Counted from the first letter of the stretch, positions 40,633 to 49,484 are shown. The stretch is 64,000 nt of DNA from JAHIKV01 sp963733145 (GCA_963733145.1 CAVTCJ010000022.1:1-64000); one strand, 5' to 3'. Notes: generated from the letters alone by a model not told the origin. Numbers and translations: made by a program.

Positions 40633-41070
40633 ATGGACACGCTATTAGCTGGGATACGCGGGCACGGCGTAGTGTTGGGATGGCTGTTCGCGGCCTCCGT
40701 GCTAATGTTTATCGGCAGCGTGATCGCCGTGCCCTGGCTGGTGATCCGCATTCCGGCGGACTATCTTATCCGACGCCGGCACATCATAGACCATTGGCGG
40801 TTGCGGCATCCCTGGCTCCGCGCGGCGTTGTTGGCGCTGAAGAACGTTTTCGGCGGCGTTTTGGTCCTGGCCGGATTGGCCATGTTGATTTTGCCCGGCC
40901 AGGGGCTGCTGACCATCTTCGTGGGGCTGATGCTGCTGGATTTTCCCGGCAAATTGGGGCTGGAACGCTGGCTGGTGAGAAAACCGCCGGTGAATCGAGC
41001 CATCAACTGGATGCGGGCGAAAGCGGGCCGACCGCCGCTGGAAATGACAAAGGAGAAGGATGAAGGATGA
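40633..41070 (+). CDS. PGPGW-type small membrane protein
   Basis: A 145-residue protein with an amino-terminal membrane helix (VVLGWLFAASVLMFIGSVIA) and a second hydrophobic region containing LAMLILPGQGLLTIFVGLML. The LPGQG resembles the PGPG signature of the family. The last residues (EKDEG and TGA) are encoded by the heptamer repeat at 41059-41152. Function unknown. Confidence 0.7.
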   Translation: MDTLLAGIRGHGVVLGWLFAASVLMFIGSVIAVPWLVIRIPADYLIRRRHIIDHWRLRHPWLRAALLALKNVFGGVLVLAGLAMLILPGQGLLTIFVGLMLLDFPGKLGLERWLVRKPPVNRAINWMRAKAGRPPLEMTKEKDEG

Positions 41071-41152
41071 AGGATGAAGGATGAGGGAGGCACAACCTTC
41101 ATCCCTCATCCTTCATCCTTCATCCTTCATCCTTCATCCTTCATCCATCCCC
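41059..41152. repeat. Heptamer repeats (GAAGGAT / ATCCTTC), inverted arms
   Basis: About four copies of GAAGGAT on the left and about six of TTCATCC on the right, giving a long hairpin between two convergent genes. It supplies the stop codon of the left gene and ends where the right gene's stop is. Confidence 0.85.
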
Positions 41153-42157
41153 TCACTGATGCCGGTCGACCACGAAATCCGCCAATCCCAGCAGCGATTG
41201 GGAGGCGTCGGAGGCGGGCAGGGACGCCAATTCCTGGCGGGCTTGGGCCGTGAACGATTGCGCCTGTGCGCGGGCATAGGAGATGGCGTCGCTCCCCTGG
41301 AGCCAAGGCCGCAACACGTCGCGGTGATGATTTTCCCCGTCCGAGAGGGCCAGAGTCAATTTCTCCCTGTCTTCGGCGCCCACGGTGGCCAGCAGCCGGA
41401 TCAGCGGCAGCGTGGCTTTCTGCTTCAACAGGTCGGTGCCCAGCGACTTGCCCACCGCCTCTTCGTCGCCCAGCAAGTCGAGCACGTCGTCGGCGATCTG
41501 GAAGGCCACGCCGAGGTCGTGGCCGTATCGGGCCAACGCCTCGCAGACGGCCGGCTCGGCCCCGGCATAGTGCGATCCCAGCCGGCAGCAACAGGCGGTC
41601 AGCATGGCCGTCTTGCCGGCGATGATCCGAATATATTTGTCCTCGCCCAGGTCGTAATTGCCCCGGCTTTCGATCTGCTGAAGCTCTCCTTCGCACATTC
41701 GCCGGGCCGCCTCGCCGATCGTCCGGCAGGCGAACGTATCGTCCAGCGAGCTGGCCAGGCACATCACCCGGGCCAGAAGATAATCGCCCAACATGATGCT
41801 GGCTTCGTTGTCCCACCGGGCGTTGACCGTGTCGAGATGGCGGCGCAGCGTGGCTTCGTCGAGAACGTCGTCGTGGATCAGCGTGGCCGTGTGGATCAGC
41901 TCCGCGACGACCGCCAGGGAAAAGTGCTCGGGGCGGATGCCGCCGCAGGCCTGGGCCGACAGCAACACCAACGCCGGCCGCAGCCGCTTCCCGCCTAAAC
42001 GAAATCCGTGCTGGGCCAACTGGTCGACGAACGGATCTTCGTTGGAAAACTCCCGTTGCAGAAGCCCCTCGACCACCTCAAGCTCACGGGCGACAGGCGC
42101 ATACAAAAGCCGAAGATTATCCGGCATCGTCGCTCTCCGTTCGTCCGTCGTACTCAT
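41153..42157 (-). CDS. Trans-polyprenyl diphosphate synthase
   Basis: A 334-residue isoprenyl chain-elongation enzyme. First aspartate-rich motif DDVLD (residues 96-100, in LIHDDVLDEATLRR), second DDVLD (223-227, in FQIADDVLD), plus GGKRLRPALV near residue 55 and the KT dipeptide (AGKTAML). It adds isopentenyl units to allylic diphosphates; the likely product is the side chain of a quinone (IspB-like), although chain length cannot be read. ATG at 42157 has GAAAGGG upstream. It is 35 bases downstream of the glycosyltransferase gene on the same strand. Confidence 0.9.
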   Translation of the reverse strand: MSTTDERRATMPDNLRLLYAPVARELEVVEGLLQREFSNEDPFVDQLAQHGFRLGGKRLRPALVLLSAQACGGIRPEHFSLAVVAELIHTATLIHDDVLDEATLRRHLDTVNARWDNEASIMLGDYLLARVMCLASSLDDTFACRTIGEAARRMCEGELQQIESRGNYDLGEDKYIRIIAGKTAMLTACCCRLGSHYAGAEPAVCEALARYGHDLGVAFQIADDVLDLLGDEEAVGKSLGTDLLKQKATLPLIRLLATVGAEDREKLTLALSDGENHHRDVLRPWLQGSDAISYARAQAQSFTAQARQELASLPASDASQSLLGLADFVVDRHQ

Positions 42158-42191
42158 CAACGCCCTTTCAGGGTAATCCATCAATTGTAAT

Positions 42192-44033
42192 TCACCGATT
42201 GCGTTCGTCGAGGGGGGCACGCAGATCAATGAGCCTGGACAGCCACACCCCCTGTTTTCGGTATTCGCATACAACCTTGCCTCGACCGAGAACCGAAGCC
42301 GGGTCGGCCCTCCGATTGTAGATTACGGCATAACGGCAACCGTCCGCCGGATTAGGCGCCGACAGATTCTCGCCGACCAGTTCCACGCCCGCCTCGGACA
42401 GCGACGGCGAGCACATCGCCACGGCCGGGGCCTGAAACGGCGCCAGGTTTGGCGCGTAGAGGAGCGGCGAGCCGTCGGCGAGGCGGGCCCCTTCAGCCAG
42501 CAGTGGTTCGCGGACCGAATCGCCCCAGTACGTCGCCTCGAAACCGAGCCTGTCAGCCCCGGCCAAACCGCCCACGAGAAGATTGTAGTAGCTCAAGCAA
42601 CAAGGCTGGTAAATTGCCAGTCCGATCCCCTGGAGGGCAATGAAAATGGCAAGTGCCGCCGTTCTCCATCGGGTAGGGTGTGCGACCTGGGTCGAGAGCA
42701 GTGTAGTGTGGGTCAAGCGAAGCGCAGCCCCACCATTGTTTTCCGCAGTCTCAGCGTTAGTGTCAGTCTCAGCATCAGTCCTGGTGGGGCTGCGCTTCGC
42801 TTGACCCACCCTACGAAGACTGGTGGGGCTGCGCTTCGCTTGACCCACCCTACCACCACTGTGCTTCGCTTGTCCCACCCTACTGCCACTACTACCACTC
42901 TCCACAAACCGTCGGGCGCCGACGCCCACCCAAATCGCCCACAACGGAAACACCATCAGGAAGAGCCGGACGCCGTCGTATACCGGCACGCCGGGCAAGG
43001 AGAACAACGCCAACGGAAAGAGCATCATTCCGACGATGAGCGCGCCGTCGCCGTCGCGAAGGAAGTTCTCCCGCGAAGCCGGCCGACTCGACCGCCGCGC
43101 TGGGCGTAAACCGGCACATTCGCTCCACAATCCGATGATTCCCAGGGCCAGCAGCCCCAGCGGAACGGTAACGGCAAACATCACCCAGGGATAATGCCAG
43201 GGGACGCCGCGGTCGGCCCAGATTTGCCCCCAGTAAAAGACGTGCAACGACATGCGGTGCGGACCGGTGGACAGATACCGCAGGAAATGCCCGACCGGGT
43301 CCAACCACAACCAGGGCCAACCGAGGAAGAACGTGGCCGCGCCGGCCGCACACCAGGCGGACAACGGCCACACGACCCGCCCTCGAAGCCGCCAAAACAA
43401 CCACAGAATCACCGGCGGGGCCAGCAACAGGCCATGCAGCCGCGTGAGCATCGCCGCCCCCCACACTACTCCGGCCAGGGCGAAGCACCAGGTCTTTCCG
43501 CTCCGGGCGGCGTCGGCCAAAGCCAGCAGCGCGGCCACGAAAAACAGCGTGGTCAGCATGTCCAGCGCCGCCAGGTGGGCATGACCGAACAACCGCGGCG
43601 TAAGCGCCACGGCCGCCGCGGCGACCGTGCCCGCCAAAGCTCCCTCGCGTCGGGCAGTCCACGTCCCGACCAGCAGGATCAACAAGGCGAAGGCCGCGGC
43701 GGGCGCAAAACGGGCGGCATCGATCGAAAAAACCAACGGATTCTCCGGGGCCGGATCGAACAGATGATTCGTCCAGCCGAGAATCCAGTATCCCAGCGGC
43801 GCTTGGACCGGCGGACCGCCCATCGGCCAATCGAAGTTTTGTTTGATGTTTTGGGGTAGAAAGAAAGCCGGCCCCTGGCGCCGCAGCGCGGTGACGAGCC
43901 ATTTGCCCTGGAGGATGTGATATGGTTCGTCGCAGGTGACGCCCGGCCCGTTGCCGTCCGGGGCGATGGTCGCCAGCACCGCCGCCAGCGCGGCCAGGGC
44001 GATCAGCAGCGGACCGAGTAATTTTCGCGACAT
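42192..44033 (-). CDS. GT-C glycosyltransferase (family 39-like) with a repeat insertion
   Basis: A 613-residue polytopic membrane protein. After the first helix it has CDEPYHILQGKWL, matching the acidic catalytic motif of GT-C enzymes that use polyprenyl-linked sugars. About ten hydrophobic helices follow, with FGHAHLAALDMLTTLFF and AMLTRLHGLLLAPP typical of the family. At about residues 384-443 (42704-42883) a hydrophilic stretch reading RVGQAKRSPTSLRRVGQAKR, then GGAALRLTHTTLL, is the translation of family C palindromes. It lies between two membrane helices and keeps frame. The acceptor is unknown. Confidence 0.85.
   Translation of the reverse strand: MSRKLLGPLLIALAALAAVLATIAPDGNGPGVTCDEPYHILQGKWLVTALRRQGPAFFLPQNIKQNFDWPMGGPPVQAPLGYWILGWTNHLFDPAPENPLVFSIDAARFAPAAAFALLILLVGTWTARREGALAGTVAAAAVALTPRLFGHAHLAALDMLTTLFFVAALLALADAARSGKTWCFALAGVVWGAAMLTRLHGLLLAPPVILWLFWRLRGRVVWPLSAWCAAGAATFFLGWPWLWLDPVGHFLRYLSTGPHRMSLHVFYWGQIWADRGVPWHYPWVMFAVTVPLGLLALGIIGLWSECAGLRPARRSSRPASRENFLRDGDGALIVGMMLFPLALFSLPGVPVYDGVRLFLMVFPLWAIWVGVGARRFVESGSSGSRVGQAKHSGGRVGQAKRSPTSLRRVGQAKRSPTRTDAETDTNAETAENNGGAALRLTHTTLLSTQVAHPTRWRTAALAIFIALQGIGLAIYQPCCLSYYNLLVGGLAGADRLGFEATYWGDSVREPLLAEGARLADGSPLLYAPNLAPFQAPAVAMCSPSLSEAGVELVGENLSAPNPADGCRYAVIYNRRADPASVLGRGKVVCEYRKQGVWLSRLIDLRAPLDERNR
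42704..42883. repeat. Compound family C element inside a glycosyltransferase gene (180 bp)
   Basis: Several copies of the core GTGGGTCAAGCGAAGCGCAG and its reverse complement (TGCGCTTCGCTTGACCCACC) in tandem, length close to 60 codons, no stop in the host frame. Confidence 0.88.
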
Positions 44034-44275
44034 GAGATTGTATTTGCGTCGGGGCGGGGGCTTGACCGGCGATTATTGTGGCCCTGCCGCGGGCGCATGG
44101 CAAGCCCCATCGCCGCACTGTCGCATTTTGCCGAATCAGAAGCGCTTCGACGGCGCTGGCGGTTGCGATGCCAAGAAAAAATTATCCGTCGCGGGGGGTC
44201 CGACCGCGACGGGTTAGTTGAAACGGCGATCGATATTAGTTGCCGCACGCGAGGACGCAAGCGTCCGGCGCGGCC

Positions 44276-44848
44276 TCAAACCAGCTCTTTTTCGCGCCGA
44301 TCAGCGTCCGCAGCCTCTTCGGCCAACAAGGCGGAGTCGAACGGTTTCTTAAACGTCTCGTTGATGGCCGAACGGTCGAAGCTCAGCGAGCTGCCGTCGT
44401 CGGGCAACAACGCAATCAGAATCACTTCGGAAAACTCATTGTTGCGCCGGAGATTCTGGCAAATCTGCAGCGCTTCAGTCCGTCCGATCGAGAAATCGAC
44501 GATAATGCTGTCCGGATTGAAGCTCTCGGCTTGAATCCCGGCGTCAAAACCGCTCGCGGCCACGGCCACCTTGAACGAGTGGTCCAGGGGCAGTTCGCGC
44601 TTGAGGTTCTCGATCAGCACTTGGTCCTGGGCTACAATCAGGACCTTGGCCAAGGCTTCGTCTTCCAAATCTCCCAATGGCATCCCATGTTCCTTGAGGA
44701 ACTTAATCAGGTACTCTCGGGGAATGCGCCGGTCTTGGGAACCGGGAATGCGATAGCCCTTCAGCCGGCCCGAGTCAAACCACTTGCTGACGGTGCGCGG
44801 GGCCACCTTACATATTTTGGCGACCTGACCAGTTGTGAAGACCTTCAT
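44276..44848 (-). CDS. HTH (excisionase-type) protein fused to a receiver-like domain
   Basis: About 190 residues. The start at 44848 has GGAGAG eight bases ahead. The first 55 residues (VFTTGQVAKICKVAPRTVSK, RLKGYRIPGSQDRRIPREYL) form an excisionase/MerR-like HTH. Residues about 70-185 resemble a receiver domain: KVLIVAQDQVLIENLKRE, then SIIVDFSIGRTEALQICQNL with an Asp at the phospho-acceptor position, and FKKPFDSALL with the conserved lysine. A response regulator with its DNA-binding domain at the amino end is unusual and known mainly from planctomycetes. No kinase is adjacent. Confidence 0.8.
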   Translation of the reverse strand: MKVFTTGQVAKICKVAPRTVSKWFDSGRLKGYRIPGSQDRRIPREYLIKFLKEHGMPLGDLEDEALAKVLIVAQDQVLIENLKRELPLDHSFKVAVAASGFDAGIQAESFNPDSIIVDFSIGRTEALQICQNLRRNNEFSEVILIALLPDDGSSLSFDRSAINETFKKPFDSALLAEEAADADRREKELV

Positions 44849-45692
44849 CGCAGGCTCTCCAATATTCAATTCACGTTGGTTTAAGTTGTTTCTCGGCTGG
44901 ACGGATGTCCCGCCGAGCGTATTTGGCCCCTGTTACCCGCGGATCTGCTTCCGTTTTCGCTCCGTCGTGACGGCTACCCAAAAGCAACCGTAAATCCGTG
45001 GGTATCTGGGTCGGGGCCTTTTCGTTATTCGCTCCGTTGCTTGGCCGTGGTTCAGCTCCTTCTGATCCGCGCCGCACTAATTACATCGGCAACCGAGTCA
45101 ACCGGAAGCCAGAGAAAATCCGTAAAATAGGGAAGGTGCATTTTAATCTTCCCAGTTCCATTCACTCCGACTCCTTGCACAAACATCCCGGCAAACCGCG
45201 ATCCATGCAGGGGGAGATACGAGCAGACCGTAGCCGCCATGGAGAGATAAAGGCGTACGGTCAAAGGCATGGCCTTCAAGGCAGGTTCCCCCCTGCGGCC
45301 TTTTTCCGTGCTCGGCGGCAGTTGTGCAACAACCTCGCCGCGGATCAAGGCTTCCGTTGGATTACTTCGATCCCCGCAGGGCTGCGACTTTAGAAACTTT
45401 CGCCGGTCGTAACGAGCATTCCGATATTTTCGGCTCTGCCGGGGCTGCCAGTCCTCGGACTTCGGCGGATCATAACGGCGCAACCTATTGTGACGATTAC
45501 GTTTCGGCTTGAGGTTTGCGCGGACTTTGCGGATTGGGCAAACCGCCGGGACTACTACGCGTTAGTTGCGGAAAGTGTGCGAAGGGTGGGACAAGCGAAG
45601 CGCGGTCCCACCAATATCGGCGAAAGAAAATAGTGGTGGGACCGCGCTTCGCTTGTCCCACCCTACTCTTCGCAACAAGAACTACGGAGCCG
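44849..45692. other. Intergenic region, no certain gene
   Basis: Between two genes on the minus strand. An open frame on the minus strand (45052-45483) has no recognised motif and I do not call it. A family C element occupies 45584-45665. Confidence 0.5.
45584..45665. repeat. Family C palindrome
   Basis: GAAGGGTGGGACAAGCGAAG pairs with CTTCGCTTGTCCCACCCTAC; loop about 20 bases. It lies just downstream of the DegT-type gene. Confidence 0.9.
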
Positions 45693-46901
45693 TCAGGTCG
45701 GCGATTGGTGGTTCGTACCGGCCAGCACGACCTCGGCCATCCTTCGCGACTCGGGTTCCGTCAGTTCCGGATAGAAAGGCAAGAAGATGATGTTGGGCAA
45801 GAGTTGCTCGGCAACGCCGGCCCTCGATGAAGGCCGGTCGCTCGGAGGCGGAACCACACACATGCTCTGCCCTTGAGTAGCGTCGAATCCGGCCCGCACC
45901 AGGTCTTCCATCAGCCGCTTCGGGTCATCGACGGCGACGGGGAATACCCAATAGGTGTGCGGCGTCATATCCGCGCCGGGGCAGGAGACGCTCTGCTTCA
46001 GGAGGTTCGTCAGCTTTCGCCCCTTTTCCGCGTGCCGTTGCCAGCGGAGGCGGTTGTAACTCCGCAAACGACGATCGAGCACGGCCAGCAAGGGGGCGCT
46101 AGGTTGCCGGCGGATCTGAGCCATCAGTGCGTCGCCGGGAAATCCCCGCGCGGCGCGGTTGACCCAGCGGTCGTAATCGAAGCCGATAGCCCGGCAGACG
46201 CGCGTGAAGGCCCCGCAGATCGGCCGGCAGGCCAGCAGCTTCATGGCCGTGTATTTTAGCAGGCGTTGGAAGTAGTGCCGCCGCGGCTGGAAGGGATAAG
46301 TCGCCTGCCGCCGCCGCATTTTTTCCAGCAGGTTTCCATCGCGCACCCGAATGATCGCTCCACCCAGGGCAGTGCTGATCTTGATTACGCCGAAGCTGAA
46401 CATGCTGGCGTCGGCCCGAGGGTCGCCTTGGTAGTTCGTGCCGGCGAAGGCTTGGGCGCAATCCTCGAAGACCAACAATCCGTGACGCCCGGCCACATCC
46501 AGGATCGGTTTCATGTCCACGCGGCCGCCGAACAAATGCGCCACGAGAATGGCTTTGGTGGCCGGAGCTATGGCCCGCCGCCATTGCTCGACGCTCGGCG
46601 CCATCGACTCCGGCGCCAGATCGACCGGCACGGGCACCAGCCCGTGGTGCTCGATGATCCGAATCATGTCGGGAATGGTAATCGCCGAGACCAATACTTC
46701 ACTGCCGCGCGGCAGGTCCAACACCTCCAGCAACAGGTCAAATCCGCTCCGCACGGAGAGACAAACCAGGGTTTGGTCGGCAGAGGGCCAAAGCGCCTCC
46801 AGGCGACGGCAAACCGAAGCCGGGGAGGGTGGAAAAACGACCCGAAAGACGCCCGCCAGCAGGTCAATCCAGCCGATGTCGAGTCTCTTGCGCGACCACA
46901 T
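45693..46901 (-). CDS. DegT/DnrJ/EryC1/StrS-type aminotransferase
   Basis: A 402-residue PLP-dependent enzyme of the family that makes amino sugars. Visible features: SVRSGFDLLLEVLDLPRGSEV (PLP phosphate-binding start), ATKAILVAHLFG, LLVFEDCAQAFAG with the PLP-pairing Asp, and MFSFGVIKISTALGG carrying the Schiff-base lysine. The carboxy end (HTYWVFPVAVDDP) fits. Whether it acts on a nucleotide sugar is not certain, as no such genes are adjacent. Likely monocistronic. Confidence 0.85.
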   Translation of the reverse strand: MWSRKRLDIGWIDLLAGVFRVVFPPSPASVCRRLEALWPSADQTLVCLSVRSGFDLLLEVLDLPRGSEVLVSAITIPDMIRIIEHHGLVPVPVDLAPESMAPSVEQWRRAIAPATKAILVAHLFGGRVDMKPILDVAGRHGLLVFEDCAQAFAGTNYQGDPRADASMFSFGVIKISTALGGAIIRVRDGNLLEKMRRRQATYPFQPRRHYFQRLLKYTAMKLLACRPICGAFTRVCRAIGFDYDRWVNRAARGFPGDALMAQIRRQPSAPLLAVLDRRLRSYNRLRWQRHAEKGRKLTNLLKQSVSCPGADMTPHTYWVFPVAVDDPKRLMEDLVRAGFDATQGQSMCVVPPPSDRPSSRAGVAEQLLPNIIFLPFYPELTEPESRRMAEVVLAGTNHQSPT

Positions 46902-47138
46902 AGGGCTCTATCCCGTCACTTGCCATATTGCCAAGCGTAGACCAACGCGACTTTATAACGCTTTGGTTCCCACGTCAATGCTCACCCGTCAAAGAGGCGG
47001 CTCGATTTGCGGATTCTGCCGATTTTTCTTGGCAACGGCGACAAAAACGCCTCCTACCCCAGGTTGCCCCGGACAATCGCTGCGTTCAGAATGACACCAC
47101 GGCCAAGAAAACTTACTGCGCCCCATCCCCGACAGTGA

Positions 47139-47167
47139 TTGACAAACCCGGCTTTCACCGTTATTGT
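47139..47167 (+). promoter_or_regulatory. Predicted sigma-70 promoter of rnc
   Basis: TTGACA at 47139-47144 and TATTGT at 47162-47167 with a 17-base spacer, 57 bases ahead of the rnc start codon. The -10 matches consensus at four of six. Confidence 0.55.
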
Positions 47168-47223
47168 TGCAAAAGAAAGAGCGGTCCGCTCCATTGCACG
47201 CTGTTTTACCACGGTTTTGCGGT

Positions 47224-47958
47224 ATGTCCACTGATTCTTCCAACAGTTCCGAAACTCAAGACTCTTTATTAGAGAAGCTGCAACGGCGGATCGGGTATGA
47301 ATTCCGGGACAAGGGATTGCTCCTTTCGGCCTTGACCCACGCCTCCGGGGCGGAACATCGGCTGGAGTCCAACGAACGTCTGGAATTCCTCGGCGACGCC
47401 ATTCTTGGGGCCGTGGTCTGCGAAATCCTCTACCGCCAGTTCCCGGATTACCTCGAAGGAGAACTGACCCGGCTCAAATCCATCGTCGTCAGCCGGCAGA
47501 CCTGCACCAAGCTCAGCGAGGTCTTGGGGATGCAGGAGTTTTTGATCCTGGGCAAGGGAATGTCTACGCACCCCAGCGTCCCGCCGTCGTTGCTGGCCGA
47601 CGTTTTCGAGTCGTTGGTCGCAGCGATCTACCTCGACGGCGGCAACGCGGTTGCCGAGCGGTTCATCTCCGGAGCGTTGGGGCCCGAAATCGAATTGGCC
47701 GCCGAAGGGGAGATCGGCAGCAACTACAAGTCGCTCTTGCAGCAGCTTGCCCAACGGGAACACGGCACCACGCCCACCTACCAGTTGCTCGACGAGAAAG
47801 GCCCCGATCACAGCAAGTGCTTCAAGGTGTCGGCCCAGATCGGCGCCCAACGTTTCCAGCCGGCCTGGGGCCGCAATAAGAAAGAGGCCGAGCAGCGGGC
47901 CGCCCGAAACGCCCTGAGCCAGTTGAGCGGCCAGACCCCGCCGTATCCTTCCGAGTAG
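47224..47958 (+). CDS. rnc: Ribonuclease III
   Basis: RNase III cleaves double-stranded RNA in rRNA maturation and regulation. The 244-residue protein has the catalytic signature NERLEFLGDAIL, the second acidic site in LADVFESLVAAIYLDGG, and a carboxy-terminal double-stranded-RNA-binding domain (SLLQQLAQREHGTTPTYQ, WGRNKKEAEQRAARNAL). Start at ATG 47224 gives the usual length; ORF space upstream is part of the promoter. Followed by nested repeats and a terminator. Confidence 0.95.
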   Translation: MSTDSSNSSETQDSLLEKLQRRIGYEFRDKGLLLSALTHASGAEHRLESNERLEFLGDAILGAVVCEILYRQFPDYLEGELTRLKSIVVSRQTCTKLSEVLGMQEFLILGKGMSTHPSVPPSLLADVFESLVAAIYLDGGNAVAERFISGALGPEIELAAEGEIGSNYKSLLQQLAQREHGTTPTYQLLDEKGPDHSKCFKVSAQIGAQRFQPAWGRNKKEAEQRAARNALSQLSGQTPPYPSE

Positions 47959-47988
47959 CCGGAAAGCAAATAGCTCCTGTTGCGGATC

Positions 47989-48196
47989 GTAGGGTGGGAC
48001 AAGCTTTAGCCCGGATTATTCATAAACGTCATCCTGAGCGCAGCGAAGGATCTCCGATGCGCCGCAAACAGCCCAGATTCTTCGCTGCGCTCAGAATGAC
48101 AATGTTCCTTCGTGTTTATGAATAATCCGGGTTACGCGGTCCCACCATCTATTTCACCGATATTGGTGGGACCGCGCTGAAGCTTGTCCCACCCTA
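47989..48196. repeat. Family C palindrome split by a nested family D element
   Basis: Left arm GTAGGGTGGGACAAGCTT resumes after the D element as CGCGGTCCCACC, and the right arm is CCGCGCTGAAGCTTGTCCCA. By comparison with the right arm, three bases (CAG) of the left arm are lost at the insertion point. Confidence 0.9.
48007..48134. repeat. Family D palindromic element (128 bp) nested in a family C element
   Basis: Same ends and length as at 12853-12980 and 14935-15062. Core in the same orientation as 12853-12980 and nearly identical to it. Confidence 0.93.
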
Positions 48197-48225
48197 CACA
48201 CGCTATCCGCAACAGATACAAAATA

Positions 48226-48262
48226 GAAACGCCCGGTCAGCCGTGCCGGGCGTTTCTTTCTC
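48226..48262. terminator. Bidirectional intrinsic terminator between rnc and histone-like gene
   Basis: GAAACGCCCGG and CCGGGCGTTTC form a perfect 11-bp stem with a 9-base loop, followed by TTTCTC on the plus strand. On the other strand the stem is followed by TATTTTG. It lies between convergent genes. Confidence 0.8.
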
Positions 48263-48325
48263 GTCGTAGTAGCGGTCTGGAAAATAAGAGCAGCCTCTCG
48301 CGGAGCGGTCATGCCGCCCGGCGGA

Positions 48326-48484
48326 CTACTTTTTCTTCCGGACTACCTTTTTCTTCGCCGCTTTCTTGGCGGGCGCCTTCTTGGCGACCTTCTTAGCGGC
48401 CGGCTTCTCGGCTACCTTCTTCTTGGCAACCTTCTTCGCGGCCGGCTTCTTCGCGGCTTTCTTCACTACCTTCTTCTTGGCCAC
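48326..48484 (-). CDS. Small Lys/Ala-rich histone-H1-like protein (52 residues)
   Basis: A GTG start at 48484 is preceded by GGAGG with a 7-base spacer (AGGAGGACGTGAG). The product consists of repeated KKVAKKK, KPAAKK and KKAPAKKAAKKK motifs, of the AKP/H1-tail type seen in bacterial histone-like DNA-binding proteins such as chlamydial Hc or Bordetella BpH1. It is too short to have a folded domain, so it should bind nucleic acid by charge. The clean ribosome site and the terminator at 48226 support a real gene. Confidence 0.75.
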   Translation of the reverse strand: MAKKKVVKKAAKKPAAKKVAKKKVAEKPAAKKVAKKAPAKKAAKKKVVRKKK

Positions 48485-49484
48485 CTCACGTCCTCCTAAC
48501 TAACGTGCGGGCAAGAGCCGAATCGACACGCGGGCTGGGGCCGATGTGCGACGGGCTACTCGCCACAGAAACAAGACAACGAACTTCTCGACATCCTGTC
48601 ACCAACGCTCCAAGCGCTGCAACAAGCCGTCGTTCGTTTCCTTCCTAAATGAGTTCCATCATATTTCTGAAACCCCAACTTAGTATGATCGTATCTATTT
48701 CCAAAATCTTTGCAAGTACAATTTTTTTATAAAGCGGAAATTTTTCCACGCTTTCATTGTTCCGCAACCACGATTGCAGTTTTCCGCGCGCTCGTTCGAC
48801 GATTATTCCCTCGGCGCGAACACACGAACTGCGCCTGCCTCTGCGCAGCGCCGATTTGCTTCGCTCAGAGAGCGCTGAGATCGCGGCGCACCGCTCGTGC
48901 GCGTGCGAAATCTCCGTCCGTGCGGCACTGTCGAGGCGCGCGGTTTCACCCCCGCCGCGTCGATCGATGCGGATGTCCGCAAGATCGCTCAGCGACAATT
49001 TCAGCGGAAAGATTTGTTGTGATTCCGCGAATGCATTGGTTCACCCGCGGGACATGTCCGGCAATGACGGGATGTTCGTAACACATTGAAGGACAATGAC
49101 TTGCGATCACGGACCTCGACCTTCACATGAAGGCGAATAGCTTGCGAATCTGGTCTGCAACGGAATTGCGATTCGATATAGCGCCGTGCGCCGCGCGACG
49201 ATTTTCTTAGCCCGTCGATCGAGAAAAGTTATTCTCCGATCCCTTCGCGACGCAGCCGGTGGATCACTCTCCGCACGAGAGCGAAAGTTCACCGCCGAAA
49301 AAGTCGTCGAGCGGCCCTCGATCGTGGATCCTACTCCGCGCCGACAGGAAAAATTGAACCGAATCGAGAGCCGACGGACTCGCGGTGCGCACGAAAAGCG
49401 GATCGAAAAACAGGATGACCGGCAAGGCGGAAAAATATTTTCCAATGGAGGAAAATTTTGCCAAGATGTCGCGCGGAAGTCCAT
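48485..49484. other. One-kilobase intergenic region with unusual composition, no gene seen
   Basis: Upstream of the histone-like gene. The part from about 48650 to 49480 is richer in A/T and CGATCG-like words than its surroundings, and reading frames in it (for example 48645-48998 on the minus strand) show no family motif. It could be a regulatory or recently acquired segment; no repeats of the named families occur here. Confidence 0.5.

Noticed and set aside
45180..45330. Possible structured RNA with CCCCCCTGCGGCC terminator-like end
   Set aside because: The stem is imperfect and the sequence does not fit SRP, RNase P or tmRNA signatures that I could recall.
45052..45483. Open frame of 143 codons on the minus strand
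   Set aside because: No family motif, no clear ribosome site, and the sequence reads like an intergenic region; other frames are open over parts of it as well.
48645..48998. Open frame of 117 codons on the minus strand
   Set aside because: Arg/Ser-rich composition typical of chance frames in CG-rich DNA and no recognisable domain.
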